NCBI GenBank assembly: GCA_035266845.1
Contig: DATFMP010000101.1
Coordinates: 1 to 59,403, forward strand
Direction of reading: 5' to 3'
DNA: 59,403 bases
Origin: DATFMP01 sp035266845
GTDB taxonomy: Bacteria > SAR324 > JACQKK01
The translations under genes and the position numbers were made by a program. The notes beneath the pieces were generated by a model that saw only the letters and a list, made by a program, of their open reading frames with translations, had not been told where the DNA came from and did not search any database. The first letter of the stretch is position 1; each line of letters opens with the position of its first letter. Positions 1 through 8,433 of the stretch are shown one piece after another.

Positions 1-729
1 CTGCACCCTGCCGCACCGTTGCAGGTCGCGGTCAACGCCACCCTGGGTGCCACCGAATCCTCCGCCGCTGCCGCTGCCGCTCGCGATGCCGTAGCCCTGG
101 GCTTCCGCACGCTCAAGCTCAAGGTGGGCGTGGGCGGTGCCGCTGCGGACGAAGCCCGCTTACGGGCGGTACGCGAGGCCGTGGGCTCGGGCGTGCGGCT
201 GCGCATCGATGCCAACGGGGCCTGGAGCCGCGAGGAGGCGCTGGCCCTGTTGGAGCGCTGGGTGCCACTGGGGCTGGAGTACGCCGAGCAGCCCGTCTCG
301 CCAGCGGACCCTGAGGCATTGGCTTGGCTGGTGATGCGTTCGCCCGTGCCCATCGCCGCGGACGAGAGCATCCGCGCCCCGGCCGACGCCGAGCGCTTGC
401 TCCGGCAGCGGGCGGCCTCTCTGCTCGTGCTCAAGCCCATGCTGCTCGGCGGGCCCCTGACGACCCTGCGCATCGCCCGCGCGTCATTGGCCGCGCGCGT
501 GCCCGTCGTTGTGACCACCGTGCTGGAGGGCATCTACGGCCGCCTCGCTGCGCTGCACGTGGCCGCGGCCGTGGCGGCCCTGCACGCCGAGTCCGGACTG
601 GAAGCGCCGCCGCCCGCCTGCGGGCTGGCCACGGGCGCACTGCTGGTCCGCGATCACGTTCCGCAACCTCCGGTGCCGCTTGGCGGAGTCTGGTACGTGC
701 CCTCCGGTCCCGGCCTGGGCCTCGCGTGA
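1..729 (+). CDS. menC: o-succinylbenzoate synthase (MenC-like), 5'-truncated
   Basis: The frame is open from base 1 and the start lies outside the window, so only the C-terminal 242 residues are seen. The protein is an enolase-superfamily enzyme. MenC dehydrates SHCHC to o-succinylbenzoate in cytoplasmic menaquinone synthesis. Visible are KLKVG with the catalytic lysine pair (bases 115-129), IDANGAW, EQP and ADES carrying the three metal-binding acidic residues, and VLKPMLLGGP with the second catalytic Lys. A TTVLEGIYGR strand with a following His is more typical of MenC than of dipeptide epimerases. A dipeptide epimerase or N-acylamino acid racemase stays possible because the substrate-binding N-terminal domain is missing. 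No other men gene is in the window. Confidence 0.8.
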   Translation: MHPAAPLQVAVNATLGATESSAAAAAARDAVALGFRTLKLKVGVGGAAADEARLRAVREAVGSGVRLRIDANGAWSREEALALLERWVPLGLEYAEQPVSPADPEALAWLVMRSPVPIAADESIRAPADAERLLRQRAASLLVLKPMLLGGPLTTLRIARASLAARVPVVVTTVLEGIYGRLAALHVAAAVAALHAESGLEAPPPACGLATGALLVRDHVPQPPVPLGGVWYVPSGPGLGLA

Positions 730-1113
730 ACCGACCCGCTTTGCGAAGCCGATGGACTCCGCGGAAGCGAAAGCGTCCGTCAGACTTGACGGCGATCAAG
801 GCCGACGCCGTTCGGGTCGATTTACAATCCCAGCGTATTGATGCTTAGATTGGCTGACGAAGCCTGCGGGCATGGGGTTTTCCGGGCCGTCAGCCGAATT
901 TGCGTGGCTTCCGCAGTACAGTCCCCCAGATGGAAGCTCGCGGGAGAAGAGTCTGACTGCACGACGCTGCGCTCATGCCGACGGTACCCGGCTCCATCGT
1001 AGGTGCTGCCAGCCAGCGCGATTGCAGGCGCCCCGGGGGTATGCCCTGGCTCTAGAGCCGGGCTGCCGGGGTAGCCTCGCGCACAGATACCGCACTTTGA
1101 CGAGATCCTGGCC
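730..1113. other. intergenic region upstream of the transhydrogenase operon
   Basis: No convincing gene lies in these 384 bases. An 81-codon open frame at 872-1117 has no Shine-Dalgarno sequence and a composition like random GC-rich DNA. The only promoter candidate I see is weak: TTTACA (821-826) and TTAGAT (845-850), 18 bases apart. A TTGACG at 786-791 lies too far from TACAAT (823-828) to pair with it. The pntAA promoter must lie here or overlap menC. Confidence 0.4.
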
Positions 1114-2253
1114 ATGAAGGTTGGAATTCCCAAGGAAGTGTTCCCCGGCGAGACCCGGGTCGCGCTCATTCCGGACACGGTCAAGCGACTGATTGAGAAA
1201 GGCGCCGAGGTGGTGGTGGAATCCGGCGCCGGCGTTGCGGCCTCGCATGAGGACGATGCCTATCGCGCCGCGGGCGCCACGGTGGAAAGCGCCCACGAGG
1301 CGGTGCTCGGCGCGGATCTGGTGCTGAAGGTACAGGCTCCGGCCACCGGCGAGAATGGGCTGCCGGACGAGGTGTCCGCCATGAAGGAAGGGAGCGCGCT
1401 GATCGCCTTTCTGCAGCCTTTTGCGCGACGCGAAATGCTGGAGAAGCTGGCCGCGCGGAACATCACGGCGATGAGCATGGAGATGGTGCCCCGCATCACC
1501 CGTGCCCAGAACATGGACGCGCTGAGCTCCATGGCGACGGTGGCCGGCTACAAGGCGGTGCTGCTGGCGGCCGATGCCTTCCCGCGCTTCTTCCCCATGT
1601 TCATGACGGCAGCAGGCACCGTGCCCCCGGCTCACGTGCTGATCCTGGGTGCGGGCGTGGCTGGGCTGCAGGCCATCGCTACGGCCAAGCGGCTGGGGGC
1701 CGTCGTGCAGGCCTTCGATACGCGGCCCGTGGTGAAAGGCGAAGTGGAGAGTCTCGGAGCCCGCTTCCTGGGTCTCGATGTCTCCTCCGAAGAGGCCCAG
1801 GACGCCGGTGGTTATGCCAAGGCGCTCAGCGAAGACCAGCACACGCGTGAACTGGAGTTGATCGCCAAGCAACTGCCCCGCACCGACGTCGTCATCAGCA
1901 CGGCCCAAATTCCCGGACGGCGCGCGCCGGTGCTGCTAACCACGGCGATGGTACAGCAACTCAAGCCGGGTTCCATCATTGTGGACATGGCGGTGGAAGG
2001 AGGCGGCAACTGCGAACTGAGCGAGCTCAACAAGACGGTCGTGAAGCATGGCGTCACCATCATCGGCACGGCCAACCTGCCCAGCCTGATGGCCGTGCAC
2101 GCCAGTCAGATGTATTCCAAGAACCTCAGCAACTTGGTGATGCACCTGCTGGGCGAGAGCGGCCTCCAGTTCAACATGGAGGATCCCATCACCGCCGGCG
2201 TCGTGGTCACCCATGGGGGCAAGATCGTGCACCCCAGCCTTCAGCAGAGCTGA
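1114..2253 (+). CDS. pntAA: NAD(P) transhydrogenase subunit alpha, domain I (PntAA)
   Basis: The 379-aa product is the soluble NAD(H)-binding domain I of the proton-translocating transhydrogenase, in the three-polypeptide arrangement. With the membrane subunits it couples hydride transfer between NADH and NADP+ to the proton gradient and supplies NADPH. The N-terminus MKVGIPKEVFPGETRVALIP is the classic AlaDH/PNT N-terminal motif. The Rossmann segment with a GAGVAGLQA glycine motif is near residues 176-184, and the mobile-loop region with RRAPVLLT near 268-275 is present. The ATG lacks a strong ribosome-binding site, but the family N-terminus fixes it. It is first in the operon, 112 bases before pntAB. 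Length is normal for the split form. Confidence 0.95.
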   Translation: MKVGIPKEVFPGETRVALIPDTVKRLIEKGAEVVVESGAGVAASHEDDAYRAAGATVESAHEAVLGADLVLKVQAPATGENGLPDEVSAMKEGSALIAFLQPFARREMLEKLAARNITAMSMEMVPRITRAQNMDALSSMATVAGYKAVLLAADAFPRFFPMFMTAAGTVPPAHVLILGAGVAGLQAIATAKRLGAVVQAFDTRPVVKGEVESLGARFLGLDVSSEEAQDAGGYAKALSEDQHTRELELIAKQLPRTDVVISTAQIPGRRAPVLLTTAMVQQLKPGSIIVDMAVEGGGNCELSELNKTVVKHGVTIIGTANLPSLMAVHASQMYSKNLSNLVMHLLGESGLQFNMEDPITAGVVVTHGGKIVHPSLQQS

Positions 2254-2365
2254 GGGGTATGAAGACTCGGCGCGCAAGTGCTGATACATCGTTGCAGGAT
2301 GGGCGGTGTAGCGCGGCGTTGCCGGTACGGTCATCTGGTGGATCCAGCTAGAAAGGGAGTTGCGC

Positions 2366-2647
2366 ATGGTCCCCGTATTTTTGGTCGGCATTTATGTATT
2401 TGTGCTCTCGGTGTTCGTGGGGTTCGAGGTGATCTCCAAGGTCCCTCCGATGCTCCACACTCCCCTCATGTCCGGCACCAACGCCATTTCCGGCATCTCG
2501 CTGGTGGGCGCGGTGGTGGCGGCGGGCTTTGGCGGCGATACCCTGCACATCGCATTGGGTACCGCCGCCGTGATCTGCGGCATGGTTAACGTGGTGGGTG
2601 GCTACATGGTCACCGACCGCATGCTGCGCATGTTCAAGCGCAAGTGA
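2366..2647 (+). CDS. pntAB: NAD(P) transhydrogenase subunit alpha, membrane part (PntAB)
   Basis: This 93-aa hydrophobic protein is the small membrane component of the split transhydrogenase. It contributes to the proton channel in the inner membrane. About three transmembrane segments are seen (residues ~3-20, ~33-53, ~58-80), ending in a basic FKRK tail. The ATG at 2366 is chosen over an upstream TTG at 2360 because GAAAGGGAG (2351-2359) lies seven bases before it. It sits between pntAA and pntB, ten bases before the pntB start, so the three are co-transcribed and probably translationally coupled at the pntAB/pntB junction. Confidence 0.93.
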   Translation: MVPVFLVGIYVFVLSVFVGFEVISKVPPMLHTPLMSGTNAISGISLVGAVVAAGFGGDTLHIALGTAAVICGMVNVVGGYMVTDRMLRMFKRK

Positions 2648-2657
2648 GGCCCCCGCC

Positions 2658-4064
2658 ATGAGTACTGCATTGTTCAGTTCCAATGTGCTGGAGGCCGTCT
2701 ACCTGATTGCCTCCGTGCTGTTCATCCTGGGCACCAAGATGCTCAGTTCCCCCGAGACGGCCAGGCGCGGCAACTACCTGTCCGCCGTGGGCATGACCCT
2801 GGCCGTCGGCGTCACGCTGTTCGGCGGCGAAATCACCGATTTCCGCTGGATCATTTTGGGAATGGCGGTGGGTGCCCTCATCGGCATCGTGGCCTCGCGC
2901 ATGGTGCAGATGACGGCCATGCCGCAGATGGTCGCGCTGTACAACGGCTTGGGTGGTGCCGCCTCGGCGCTGGTGGGCATTTCCGAGTACATGCGGGAGA
3001 TGCACAACCAGACGCACTTCCTCACCACTGTGACCATGCTGACGATCTTTGTCGGCTGGGTCACGCTCACGGGGAGCCTGATCGCCTTCGCCAAGCTGCA
3101 GGAGGTGATCTCTGGGCAGCCCACCGTGTTCAAGGGCCAGCACATGCTGAACCTGGTGCTGACGCTCATCTCGGTGGGGTGCATCGTGGCGGTGGTGCTG
3201 AACCCAATTCAGCCCATGCTGGTGACCATCATTGCCGTCGTGGCCTTGGTGCTGGGGGTGTTGGTGGTGATTCCCATCGGCGGTGCGGACATGCCGGTCG
3301 TGATCGCGCTGTTGAACTCCTACTCGGGCATTGCGGGCTGTCTGGCCGGCTTCGTGCTCTCCAACAACGTGCTCATCATCGCAGGCTCGCTGGTCGGTGC
3401 CTCGGGCATCTTCCTCACCAACGAGATGTGCAAGGGCATGAACCGCTCCATCTGGAACGTGCTCTTCGGCGGCTTCGGACTCACCGAGGCTTCGGCCGGC
3501 GGCGGCGCTGCGGTCGACGTGCCCGGTGGTGGCGCGGTGAAGCCCTATACCATCGAGGACGCCGCGACTGTGCTGGAGAACGCCTCGTCGGTGATCTTCG
3601 TGCCCGGCTACGGCATGGCCGCGGCACAGGCCCAGCACGCTGTGCGCGACCTGGGAGACGCGCTGGAACAACGTGGCATCGACGTCAAGTATGCCATCCA
3701 CCCCGTGGCGGGGCGCATGCCGGGGCACATGAACGTGCTGCTGGCGGAAGCGAACGTGCCCTACGATCTCCTGAAGGACATGGACGAGATCAACCCGGAA
3801 TTCCGGCATACGGACGTGGTGCTGGTGATCGGTGCCAATGACGTGGTGAATCCCGCCGCCAATGAGGACCCCAGCAGCCCTATCTATGGGATGCCCGTGC
3901 TCAAGGTGGACGACGCGCGCACCGTGATGGTGCTCAAGCGCAGCATGAACCCGGGCTTCGCCGGCATCGACAACATGCTGTTCTACCGGGACAACACCAT
4001 GATGGTGTTCGGCGATGCCCGCAGCACCCTCAGCAAGCTGACGGACGCCCTGGCCGCAACATAG
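2658..4064 (+). CDS. pntB: NAD(P) transhydrogenase subunit beta (PntB)
   Basis: The 468-aa product joins a polytopic membrane domain II (about residues 1-270) to the NADP(H)-binding domain III (about 290-468). Domain III shows FVPGYGMAAAQAQHAV, the HPVAGRMPGHMNVLLAEA segment and the VIGANDVVNPAA loop that bind NADP. It completes the pnt operon. The ATG at 2658 begins MSTALFSSN, the usual short periplasm-facing start. An in-frame extension back to 2598 overlaps pntAB and has random composition. Length matches the family (about 460-480). A terminator follows at 4102-4129. Confidence 0.96.
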   Translation: MSTALFSSNVLEAVYLIASVLFILGTKMLSSPETARRGNYLSAVGMTLAVGVTLFGGEITDFRWIILGMAVGALIGIVASRMVQMTAMPQMVALYNGLGGAASALVGISEYMREMHNQTHFLTTVTMLTIFVGWVTLTGSLIAFAKLQEVISGQPTVFKGQHMLNLVLTLISVGCIVAVVLNPIQPMLVTIIAVVALVLGVLVVIPIGGADMPVVIALLNSYSGIAGCLAGFVLSNNVLIIAGSLVGASGIFLTNEMCKGMNRSIWNVLFGGFGLTEASAGGGAAVDVPGGGAVKPYTIEDAATVLENASSVIFVPGYGMAAAQAQHAVRDLGDALEQRGIDVKYAIHPVAGRMPGHMNVLLAEANVPYDLLKDMDEINPEFRHTDVVLVIGANDVVNPAANEDPSSPIYGMPVLKVDDARTVMVLKRSMNPGFAGIDNMLFYRDNTMMVFGDARSTLSKLTDALAAT

Positions 4065-4076
4065 GGTAGCCGTCCT

Positions 4077-4092
4077 GGCGCCTTCGGGCGCC
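4077..4092 (+). other. GGCGCC-UUCG-GGCGCC stem-loop
   Basis: A perfect six-base stem closed by a TTCG tetraloop starts 12 bases after the pntB stop. It has no T-run. It probably stabilises the 3' end of the pnt mRNA together with the terminator just behind it. Confidence 0.5.
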
Positions 4093-4101
4093 TGGATGGC
4101 G

Positions 4102-4129
4102 GGCGGGCGAACCAAGCTCGCCCGCCTTT
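4102..4129 (+). terminator. Rho-independent terminator after pntB
   Basis: A perfect nine-base stem, GGCGGGCGA (4102-4110) paired with TCGCCCGCC (4118-4126), encloses a seven-base loop and is followed by TTT. It lies 37 bases after the pntB stop. The T-run is short, so efficiency is uncertain. Confidence 0.65.
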
Positions 4130-4161
4130 CCCTTCCCGCGCACAGACCCCGTGCGCTGTTT

Positions 4162-4191
4162 TTGTTGCCGAAACGTCCGAAAATATATAAA
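4162..4191 (+). promoter_or_regulatory. predicted sigma70 promoter for the first paralogue
   Basis: This is an AT-rich island in otherwise GC-rich DNA. TTGTTG (4162-4167) serves as a -35, with TATATA (4184-4189, spacing 16) or TATAAA (4186-4191, spacing 18) as a -10. It would give a leader of roughly 180 bases before the start at 4381. It sits just behind the pntB terminator, so the downstream genes look like a separate unit. The -35 matches only three of six bases. Confidence 0.45.
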
Positions 4192-4380
4192 TTTAGGACG
4201 CCCTCAACACGACGCCCGGCTCGTCCGCATCGCCTTGGGATGGCCACTCGGTGCGGAGAACCTGTGCGCGATGCCGCCGGGCGACCGGAGGGCTGCGCAT
4301 CATTGGCAACGTGCGCTAGACTGCAAAGAACTTCGCACGAGCCACCGGTCCGCCCGGGCCGATCACGTGGGGACGTCGCC

Positions 4381-5559
4381 ATGATTGCAGCGCAAAGCGC
4401 GTCGTTGGCCTTCTTCCGGGATCTACAGCGACAGCAGGTGGATTTCGACGGCGAGCGCTTCCTTACGGAGGTAGACGCGCTCTTCCAGTCACCGGACCTG
4501 CTCACGGAGGTGCGCTGGCGGCTTGAAGTGCTGTACGAGCTTTCCGATCAACGCGGCATGGAAGCCGAGTTCGAAGTGCTGCGCGACCGCCTGACGCAGA
4601 TCTTCGCGGGGGGTGGGGAGGAGTCGGCGATCCTGGAGCGGGTGCGCGGCATCACTCGGATTGAGACGCAGGACGGTCGCCCCGTGGATCTGCGACACTT
4701 CCTGAAATCACAGCGGCGCATCTACAACGAGTCCGAATACCGCGAGGCCCTGCGCAAGAAGATCGCCAACACACAGATGCACGTGCTCAATCTGAGCGCG
4801 TATTACCCTGATGAGGAGGTTGCGCTGCGACACCTGCGCAAGCTGATGGAGGGTCTGGCGGTGAAGATCCTCGACCCGGCAGTGCGCACGCGGTCGGTCA
4901 AGACGATCGAGGACAACATCCGCGGGATGCCGTCCTTCCGGACCTATGAGCGGCTCAAGGATCGCTTCCTGCGCGACTGGCTGGGACGGTTTGCCGGCAT
5001 CTCCAACCAACAGTTGGCCAAGTTGGGGCCGGACGAGGTGCAGCGGCTGATCCTGGAGCACCAGCGCCACCAGACGACCCAACTCGTCAAGGCCGGTGTT
5101 CGCCCGCTCCAGGCCGATATCAGCGAGCACTTGGGCGTCCATGACACGCTGGAGGGCGAGTTCACGGACGAGGCATTCTGGGCGAAAGCCAACGTCGCCG
5201 TCCGGCGAGGCTTTGCGGAATGGATTCTGCGCGTCGTGCAGGCTGTGGGGATGGTGGACGGGCACCGCTATGCCTTCTTCCAATCCGAGGCGGACCCGAA
5301 CTGTCACCTGCTGTGTGGGCTGGGGCTGGCGCGCCTGCCCACGCCCGAGGACGGACCCATCCGCATGGTTCCGTACATCAAGCCGTTCACACGCAAGGCA
5401 GGCTACCTGCTGGAGGTGCGGCGCCGCCATCTGGGCGACCCCACCACCTACTACGCCGAATTGCGGCACTACACGCTGCCATTCATGTTTGGCTTCGATC
5501 ACGTGCCTGCACTGGAAGTGCCCAAGTCGCTGCGCGAGTTCTTCAATTCCCAATACTGA
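4381..5559 (+). CDS. uncharacterised protein, tandem paralogue A
   Basis: I do not recognise this family. The 392-aa protein has no signal peptide or membrane segment and looks cytoplasmic. The N-terminal half is rich in charged helices. Notable blocks are EHQRHQ (226-231), the HDTLE segment, AFFQSE, IRMVPYIKPFTRK (327-339), and LRHYTLPF near the C-terminus (361-368). It is a full-length paralogue of the next gene (5869-7044), with about half of positions identical by eye across the whole length. The ATG at 4381 follows GGGGA with seven-base spacing, and the paralogue starts at the equivalent place. An in-frame extension to 4096 runs through the promoter island and is not believed. The conserved His/Arg/Tyr-rich C-terminal block could be a ligand or nucleic-acid site; this is inference only. 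Confidence 0.85.
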   Translation: MIAAQSASLAFFRDLQRQQVDFDGERFLTEVDALFQSPDLLTEVRWRLEVLYELSDQRGMEAEFEVLRDRLTQIFAGGGEESAILERVRGITRIETQDGRPVDLRHFLKSQRRIYNESEYREALRKKIANTQMHVLNLSAYYPDEEVALRHLRKLMEGLAVKILDPAVRTRSVKTIEDNIRGMPSFRTYERLKDRFLRDWLGRFAGISNQQLAKLGPDEVQRLILEHQRHQTTQLVKAGVRPLQADISEHLGVHDTLEGEFTDEAFWAKANVAVRRGFAEWILRVVQAVGMVDGHRYAFFQSEADPNCHLLCGLGLARLPTPEDGPIRMVPYIKPFTRKAGYLLEVRRRHLGDPTTYYAELRHYTLPFMFGFDHVPALEVPKSLREFFNSQY

Positions 5560-5571
5560 GCGACCCGTGCG

Positions 5572-5598
5572 GGGCCTGGCGCTCGCCAGCGCCGGCCC
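5572..5598 (+). other. stem-loop after paralogue A
   Basis: GGGCC-T-GGCGCT / CGCC loop / AGCGCC-GGCCC forms an eleven-pair stem with one bulged T, starting 12 bases after the stop. There is no T-run, so it may be an mRNA-stabilising structure or a poor terminator. Confidence 0.45.
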
Positions 5599-5725
5599 TG
5601 TAACGCCGGCAATGCCCACGTGGCCGGGGGGCGGGCCTTGGGATGCCGGCGTGATGTTTCCCGATCCCCAGGGCAATCGCGGTTCCTTCTTTCCCGGAAT
5701 TGCTGTTATATGAAGGCAAATCCAA

Positions 5726-5736
5726 GGGGGGGGGGG
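5726..5736. repeat. homopolymeric G11 tract
   Basis: Eleven consecutive G residues are followed by TGCC, 132 bases upstream of paralogue B. No other run of this length is evident in the window. Such tracts are prone to slipped-strand mispairing and could alter promoter or leader spacing. Confidence 0.9.
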
Positions 5737-5868
5737 TGCCTTTCGATTCGCGGAAGGTGCGCCGCACGACGTGGGCTGACCCGTGCAGTCCCACAGCCAG
5801 GGTGCCCGGGCAGGCGCGGCCTGCGCGGACCGCGGGCACCACTAGGGGGCGCGGGCAGGGATGATGCC

Positions 5869-7044
5869 ATGAGCAGCGACCAAGCAGCCGGATTCTTTCG
5901 GTCGGTCTACGAGGAGGGCGATGCGGACTTCGACGCCCTGCGGTTCCTTACCGAGGTCGAAGCCCAGTTCAAGTCGGAGGACGTGGTTCACGAAGTGCGC
6001 TGGCGGCTGGAAGCCCTGACGCAAATCTCCTCCCAGCCGGGCATGGAGAGCGCTTCGGCTACGCTGCGTGACAAGCTTACGCAGGTCTTCACGGCCGGCG
6101 GCAACGAAGCCGCAGTGCTCGACCGCCTGAAGGCGCTCACGGAGATCGAGGGCAAGGACGGCGCCCGGCTCGACCTGCGCAGCTTCCTCAAGCGCGACCG
6201 GCGCGTGCTGAGCGAGCAGGACTACCGTGCGGTGCTGGGCCGCAAGATCGCCAACACCAACGCGCACGTGATTAACCTGATCGCATACTACCCGCAGGCA
6301 GAGCCCGACTTGCACAAGCTGGGCGCCGCCCTGCGCGGCCTGACCACCAAGATCAAGGACGGTTCTGTCAACACCTCCTCCCTGCGCCGCATGGAGGACA
6401 AGGTGCGCGAGATGCCCAGCTTCGGGCTCTACGAGGACCTCAAGTCCCGCTTTCTCAAGGACTGGCTGGGCCGCTTCAGCCAGCTCAGCGAGGAACAGCT
6501 CAAGGGCCTGACGCCGGCCGAGATCCAGCGCATGATCCAGGAGCACCAGCGCCATCAGTTGACGCAGTTGCTCAAGGGCCGCATCAAGCCGATAGACCTG
6601 GACATGACGGACTACCTGGGGCTGCACGACACGCTGGAGGCGGGCTTCAACGATACGGAATTCTGGCGCAGCGCCAATGCCGCCTCCAAGGCGGCCTTCA
6701 TCAAGTGGGTGATGGACGTGGTGCGCGCCTTCGGCATGCTGAAGGGGCTCCGGCACGCATTCTTCCAGAGCGAGGATCACCCGGAGCAGTACCTGTTGTT
6801 CGGGTTGGGCCTCTCGCACCTGCCGGAGGCCAGCGAGGATGCCATCCGCATGGTTCCGTACATCAAGCCCTTTACCCGCAAGGGCACATACCTGCTGGAG
6901 ATCCGGCGGCGCGACATTGGGGACTCGGACGCGTATTACCACGAGCTGAGACACTACACGCTGCCGTTCCTGTTCGCCTTCGACAAGATGAAGGAATTCG
7001 AGATTCGTCAGGAACTGGTGAGCTTCTTCACCACCGGCTACTGA
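5869..7044 (+). CDS. uncharacterised protein, tandem paralogue B
   Basis: This 391-aa cytoplasmic-looking protein is the tandem paralogue of the gene at 4381-5559, and I do not recognise the family. The two align end to end with almost no gaps. EHQRHQ is at 225-230, IRMVPYIKPFTRK at 326-338 and HYTLPF at 362-367, and the N-terminal blocks FLTEVEAQF, EVRWRLE and LRDKLTQVF are conserved too. The ATG at 5869 follows AGGG with eight-base spacing; a frame extension back to 5620 runs across the G11 tract and is not supported. A DUF309 gene begins 17 bases after the stop and is probably co-transcribed. There is no catalytic motif that I can name. Confidence 0.85.
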   Translation: MSSDQAAGFFRSVYEEGDADFDALRFLTEVEAQFKSEDVVHEVRWRLEALTQISSQPGMESASATLRDKLTQVFTAGGNEAAVLDRLKALTEIEGKDGARLDLRSFLKRDRRVLSEQDYRAVLGRKIANTNAHVINLIAYYPQAEPDLHKLGAALRGLTTKIKDGSVNTSSLRRMEDKVREMPSFGLYEDLKSRFLKDWLGRFSQLSEEQLKGLTPAEIQRMIQEHQRHQLTQLLKGRIKPIDLDMTDYLGLHDTLEAGFNDTEFWRSANAASKAAFIKWVMDVVRAFGMLKGLRHAFFQSEDHPEQYLLFGLGLSHLPEASEDAIRMVPYIKPFTRKGTYLLEIRRRDIGDSDAYYHELRHYTLPFLFAFDKMKEFEIRQELVSFFTTGY

Positions 7045-7061
7045 TCGCCCGCGCTGCCTGC

Positions 7062-7619
7062 ATGGCATCCCGGCCGCCCCGCTATGTACCTTGGCTGCCG
7101 CTGCCCGAGCGGCCCTGGAGCCTGGGCAGCGGAATGCCACGTGCCGCGTTACCCGACCCGCTCGTCCAGCCCGCAAGCAGACTGCCCGCACGCACCTGGC
7201 GCGAGCCCACCGATCTGGGCCCGGATGCGCAGGAGGTTTTCCGCTACGGCGTGGACCTCTTCAACCACAGCGCCTGGTGGGAGGCTCACGAGGTGTGGGA
7301 GGCCCTGTGGGCCCGGTCGGTGCGGGGCTCATCGCTGTTCCATCTGCTGCAGGGCCTGATCCTGCTGGCCGCGGCGCGGCTGCACGCTGTGGGGCCCCGC
7401 CCAGCGGGCAGCCAGGCGCTTGCCCGGAGGGCCGCGGCCCACCTGCGAGCAACCCAGGCAGCTATCGCAGTGCCGAGCCCGCTCGGTCTCTCGCTCCAGC
7501 GCACGCTGGAAGCGCTGGCGCCTGCGCAGGCTATCCTCACGGAAACGGCCAGGCCTACGACCTCATCCCTGACCCTGTGGCTCGATGCGCCCGCGACGCC
7601 CGCCGCCGGGCGGCACTAG
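7062..7619 (+). CDS. DUF309 domain-containing protein
   Basis: The 185-aa product carries the DUF309 signature: a helix reading LFNHSAWWEAHEVWEALW at about residues 65-82, followed by LLQGLILLAAARLHA. DUF309 proteins are small all-helical proteins of unknown function. The N-terminal 45 residues are proline-rich and not part of the domain. The start follows paralogue B by 17 bases without a clear Shine-Dalgarno sequence, which suggests translational coupling. No signal peptide is seen. The function stays open; only the domain assignment is firm. Confidence 0.75.
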   Translation: MASRPPRYVPWLPLPERPWSLGSGMPRAALPDPLVQPASRLPARTWREPTDLGPDAQEVFRYGVDLFNHSAWWEAHEVWEALWARSVRGSSLFHLLQGLILLAAARLHAVGPRPAGSQALARRAAAHLRATQAAIAVPSPLGLSLQRTLEALAPAQAILTETARPTTSSLTLWLDAPATPAAGRH

Positions 7620-7650
7620 CGTGGGAGTTGGCACCCACATGGAGGATGCT

Positions 7651-7680
7651 TTGTGCGACGCGCCGGAGACGCGCTAGAAT
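7651..7680 (+). promoter_or_regulatory. predicted sigma70 promoter
   Basis: TTGTGC (7651-7656) and TAGAAT (7675-7680), spaced 18 bases, lie 139 bases before the small membrane protein gene at 7819. The -10 matches five of six consensus bases and the -35 three. Confidence 0.45.
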
Positions 7681-7818
7681 AGACATATAGAGGGGAGGGG
7701 GTGCGGCCAGGATGCACGGGTGGCCGGGTCCGCATTCCGAGCGGGTTGATGCCCACGCTTCCGACAGCCGGGGAAGCGGAGAGCCGTCACACGATCCCCA
7801 CGCCCATGGAGGCACGCG

Positions 7819-8109
7819 ATGAACAGCACGCCCCACAAAGCAACGCTGATCGATGCGTACGAGCGCTTGGCCGCCAGGGATACTGGCGGCGGCGAGTCGG
7901 ATCACGAGTTGGAATCCGAGCGCGAGCGCATGCTGACGGAAAGTGAAAGCCCAGAAGTAGCCAAGCGCTTCCAGTTCGATCGGCTTTACCGATCGGAGGA
8001 AGCCGCTGGAGGTTACCGCGCACGGCTGCTGATGGTGGTGGCGGTCGTAGCCGGGGTCGGCGCCGTGCTGGCCCTGACGGCTTGGTGGCTGGGCGGGTTC
8101 GGCATCTAG
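7819..8109 (+). CDS. small single-span membrane protein of unknown function
   Basis: The 96-aa protein has a polar, strongly acidic N-terminal part (about residues 1-65) and one C-terminal hydrophobic helix (about 70-92). It therefore looks like a tail-anchored inner-membrane protein with a cytoplasmic head. I do not recognise a family. A GAGGCACGCG sequence before the ATG gives a fair ribosome-binding site (GAGG, seven bases upstream). It has its own predicted promoter at 7651-7680. It could be mistaken for chance coding, but the clean hydrophilic/hydrophobic division argues for a real gene. Confidence 0.6.
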   Translation: MNSTPHKATLIDAYERLAARDTGGGESDHELESERERMLTESESPEVAKRFQFDRLYRSEEAAGGYRARLLMVVAVVAGVGAVLALTAWWLGGFGI

Positions 8110-8433
8110 CCCGTTAGCTGGTCCTCGGCACCGCGTGGGTTCCGGCTGGCCCTACGTCGCTGCGATGGCTTGCGTCTGGTGCTATCTGCCATGCCCGCCG
8201 CAAGCTGGCGAGGGCGTTTCCATTCGACCCTTGCGGAGCGTGGCTCCGTACCCCACCCGAAGCACCGGCGGGCTTCCGATCGAACCAAGGCGGCGCCCGC
8301 CCCTCAAATTCATGTACACATCGCTGAAGCACAGCCATGCGGTTCGGTGCGGTTGCAGCGCTCCGCACAGACCCGCCAAGCGCGTCCCGGCGCGTTCACT
8401 ATGACCTACCCATTACACCTGCAGGAGACCCCG
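8110..8433. other. intergenic region, nothing recognised
   Basis: These 324 bases separate the small membrane protein from the secreted COG4315 protein. A longer in-frame extension of the latter to 8170 is possible but would bury the signal peptide. I see no convincing promoter, terminator or RNA. Confidence 0.4.

Larger units (their letters stand above)
5560..5868. other. intergenic region between the tandem paralogues
   Basis: These 309 bases hold no gene. They contain a stem-loop right after paralogue A (5572-5598), an uninterrupted run of eleven G (5726-5736), and a TTATAT element near 5706 that could be a -10 without a good -35. Paralogue B may therefore have its own promoter. Confidence 0.5.

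Noticed and set aside
786..828. TTGACG and TACAAT as a promoter before pntAA
   Set aside because: The two hexamers are 31 bases apart, far from the 16-18 needed.
872..1117. An 81-codon gene before pntAA
   Set aside because: No ribosome-binding site, random composition, and it runs into the pntAA start.
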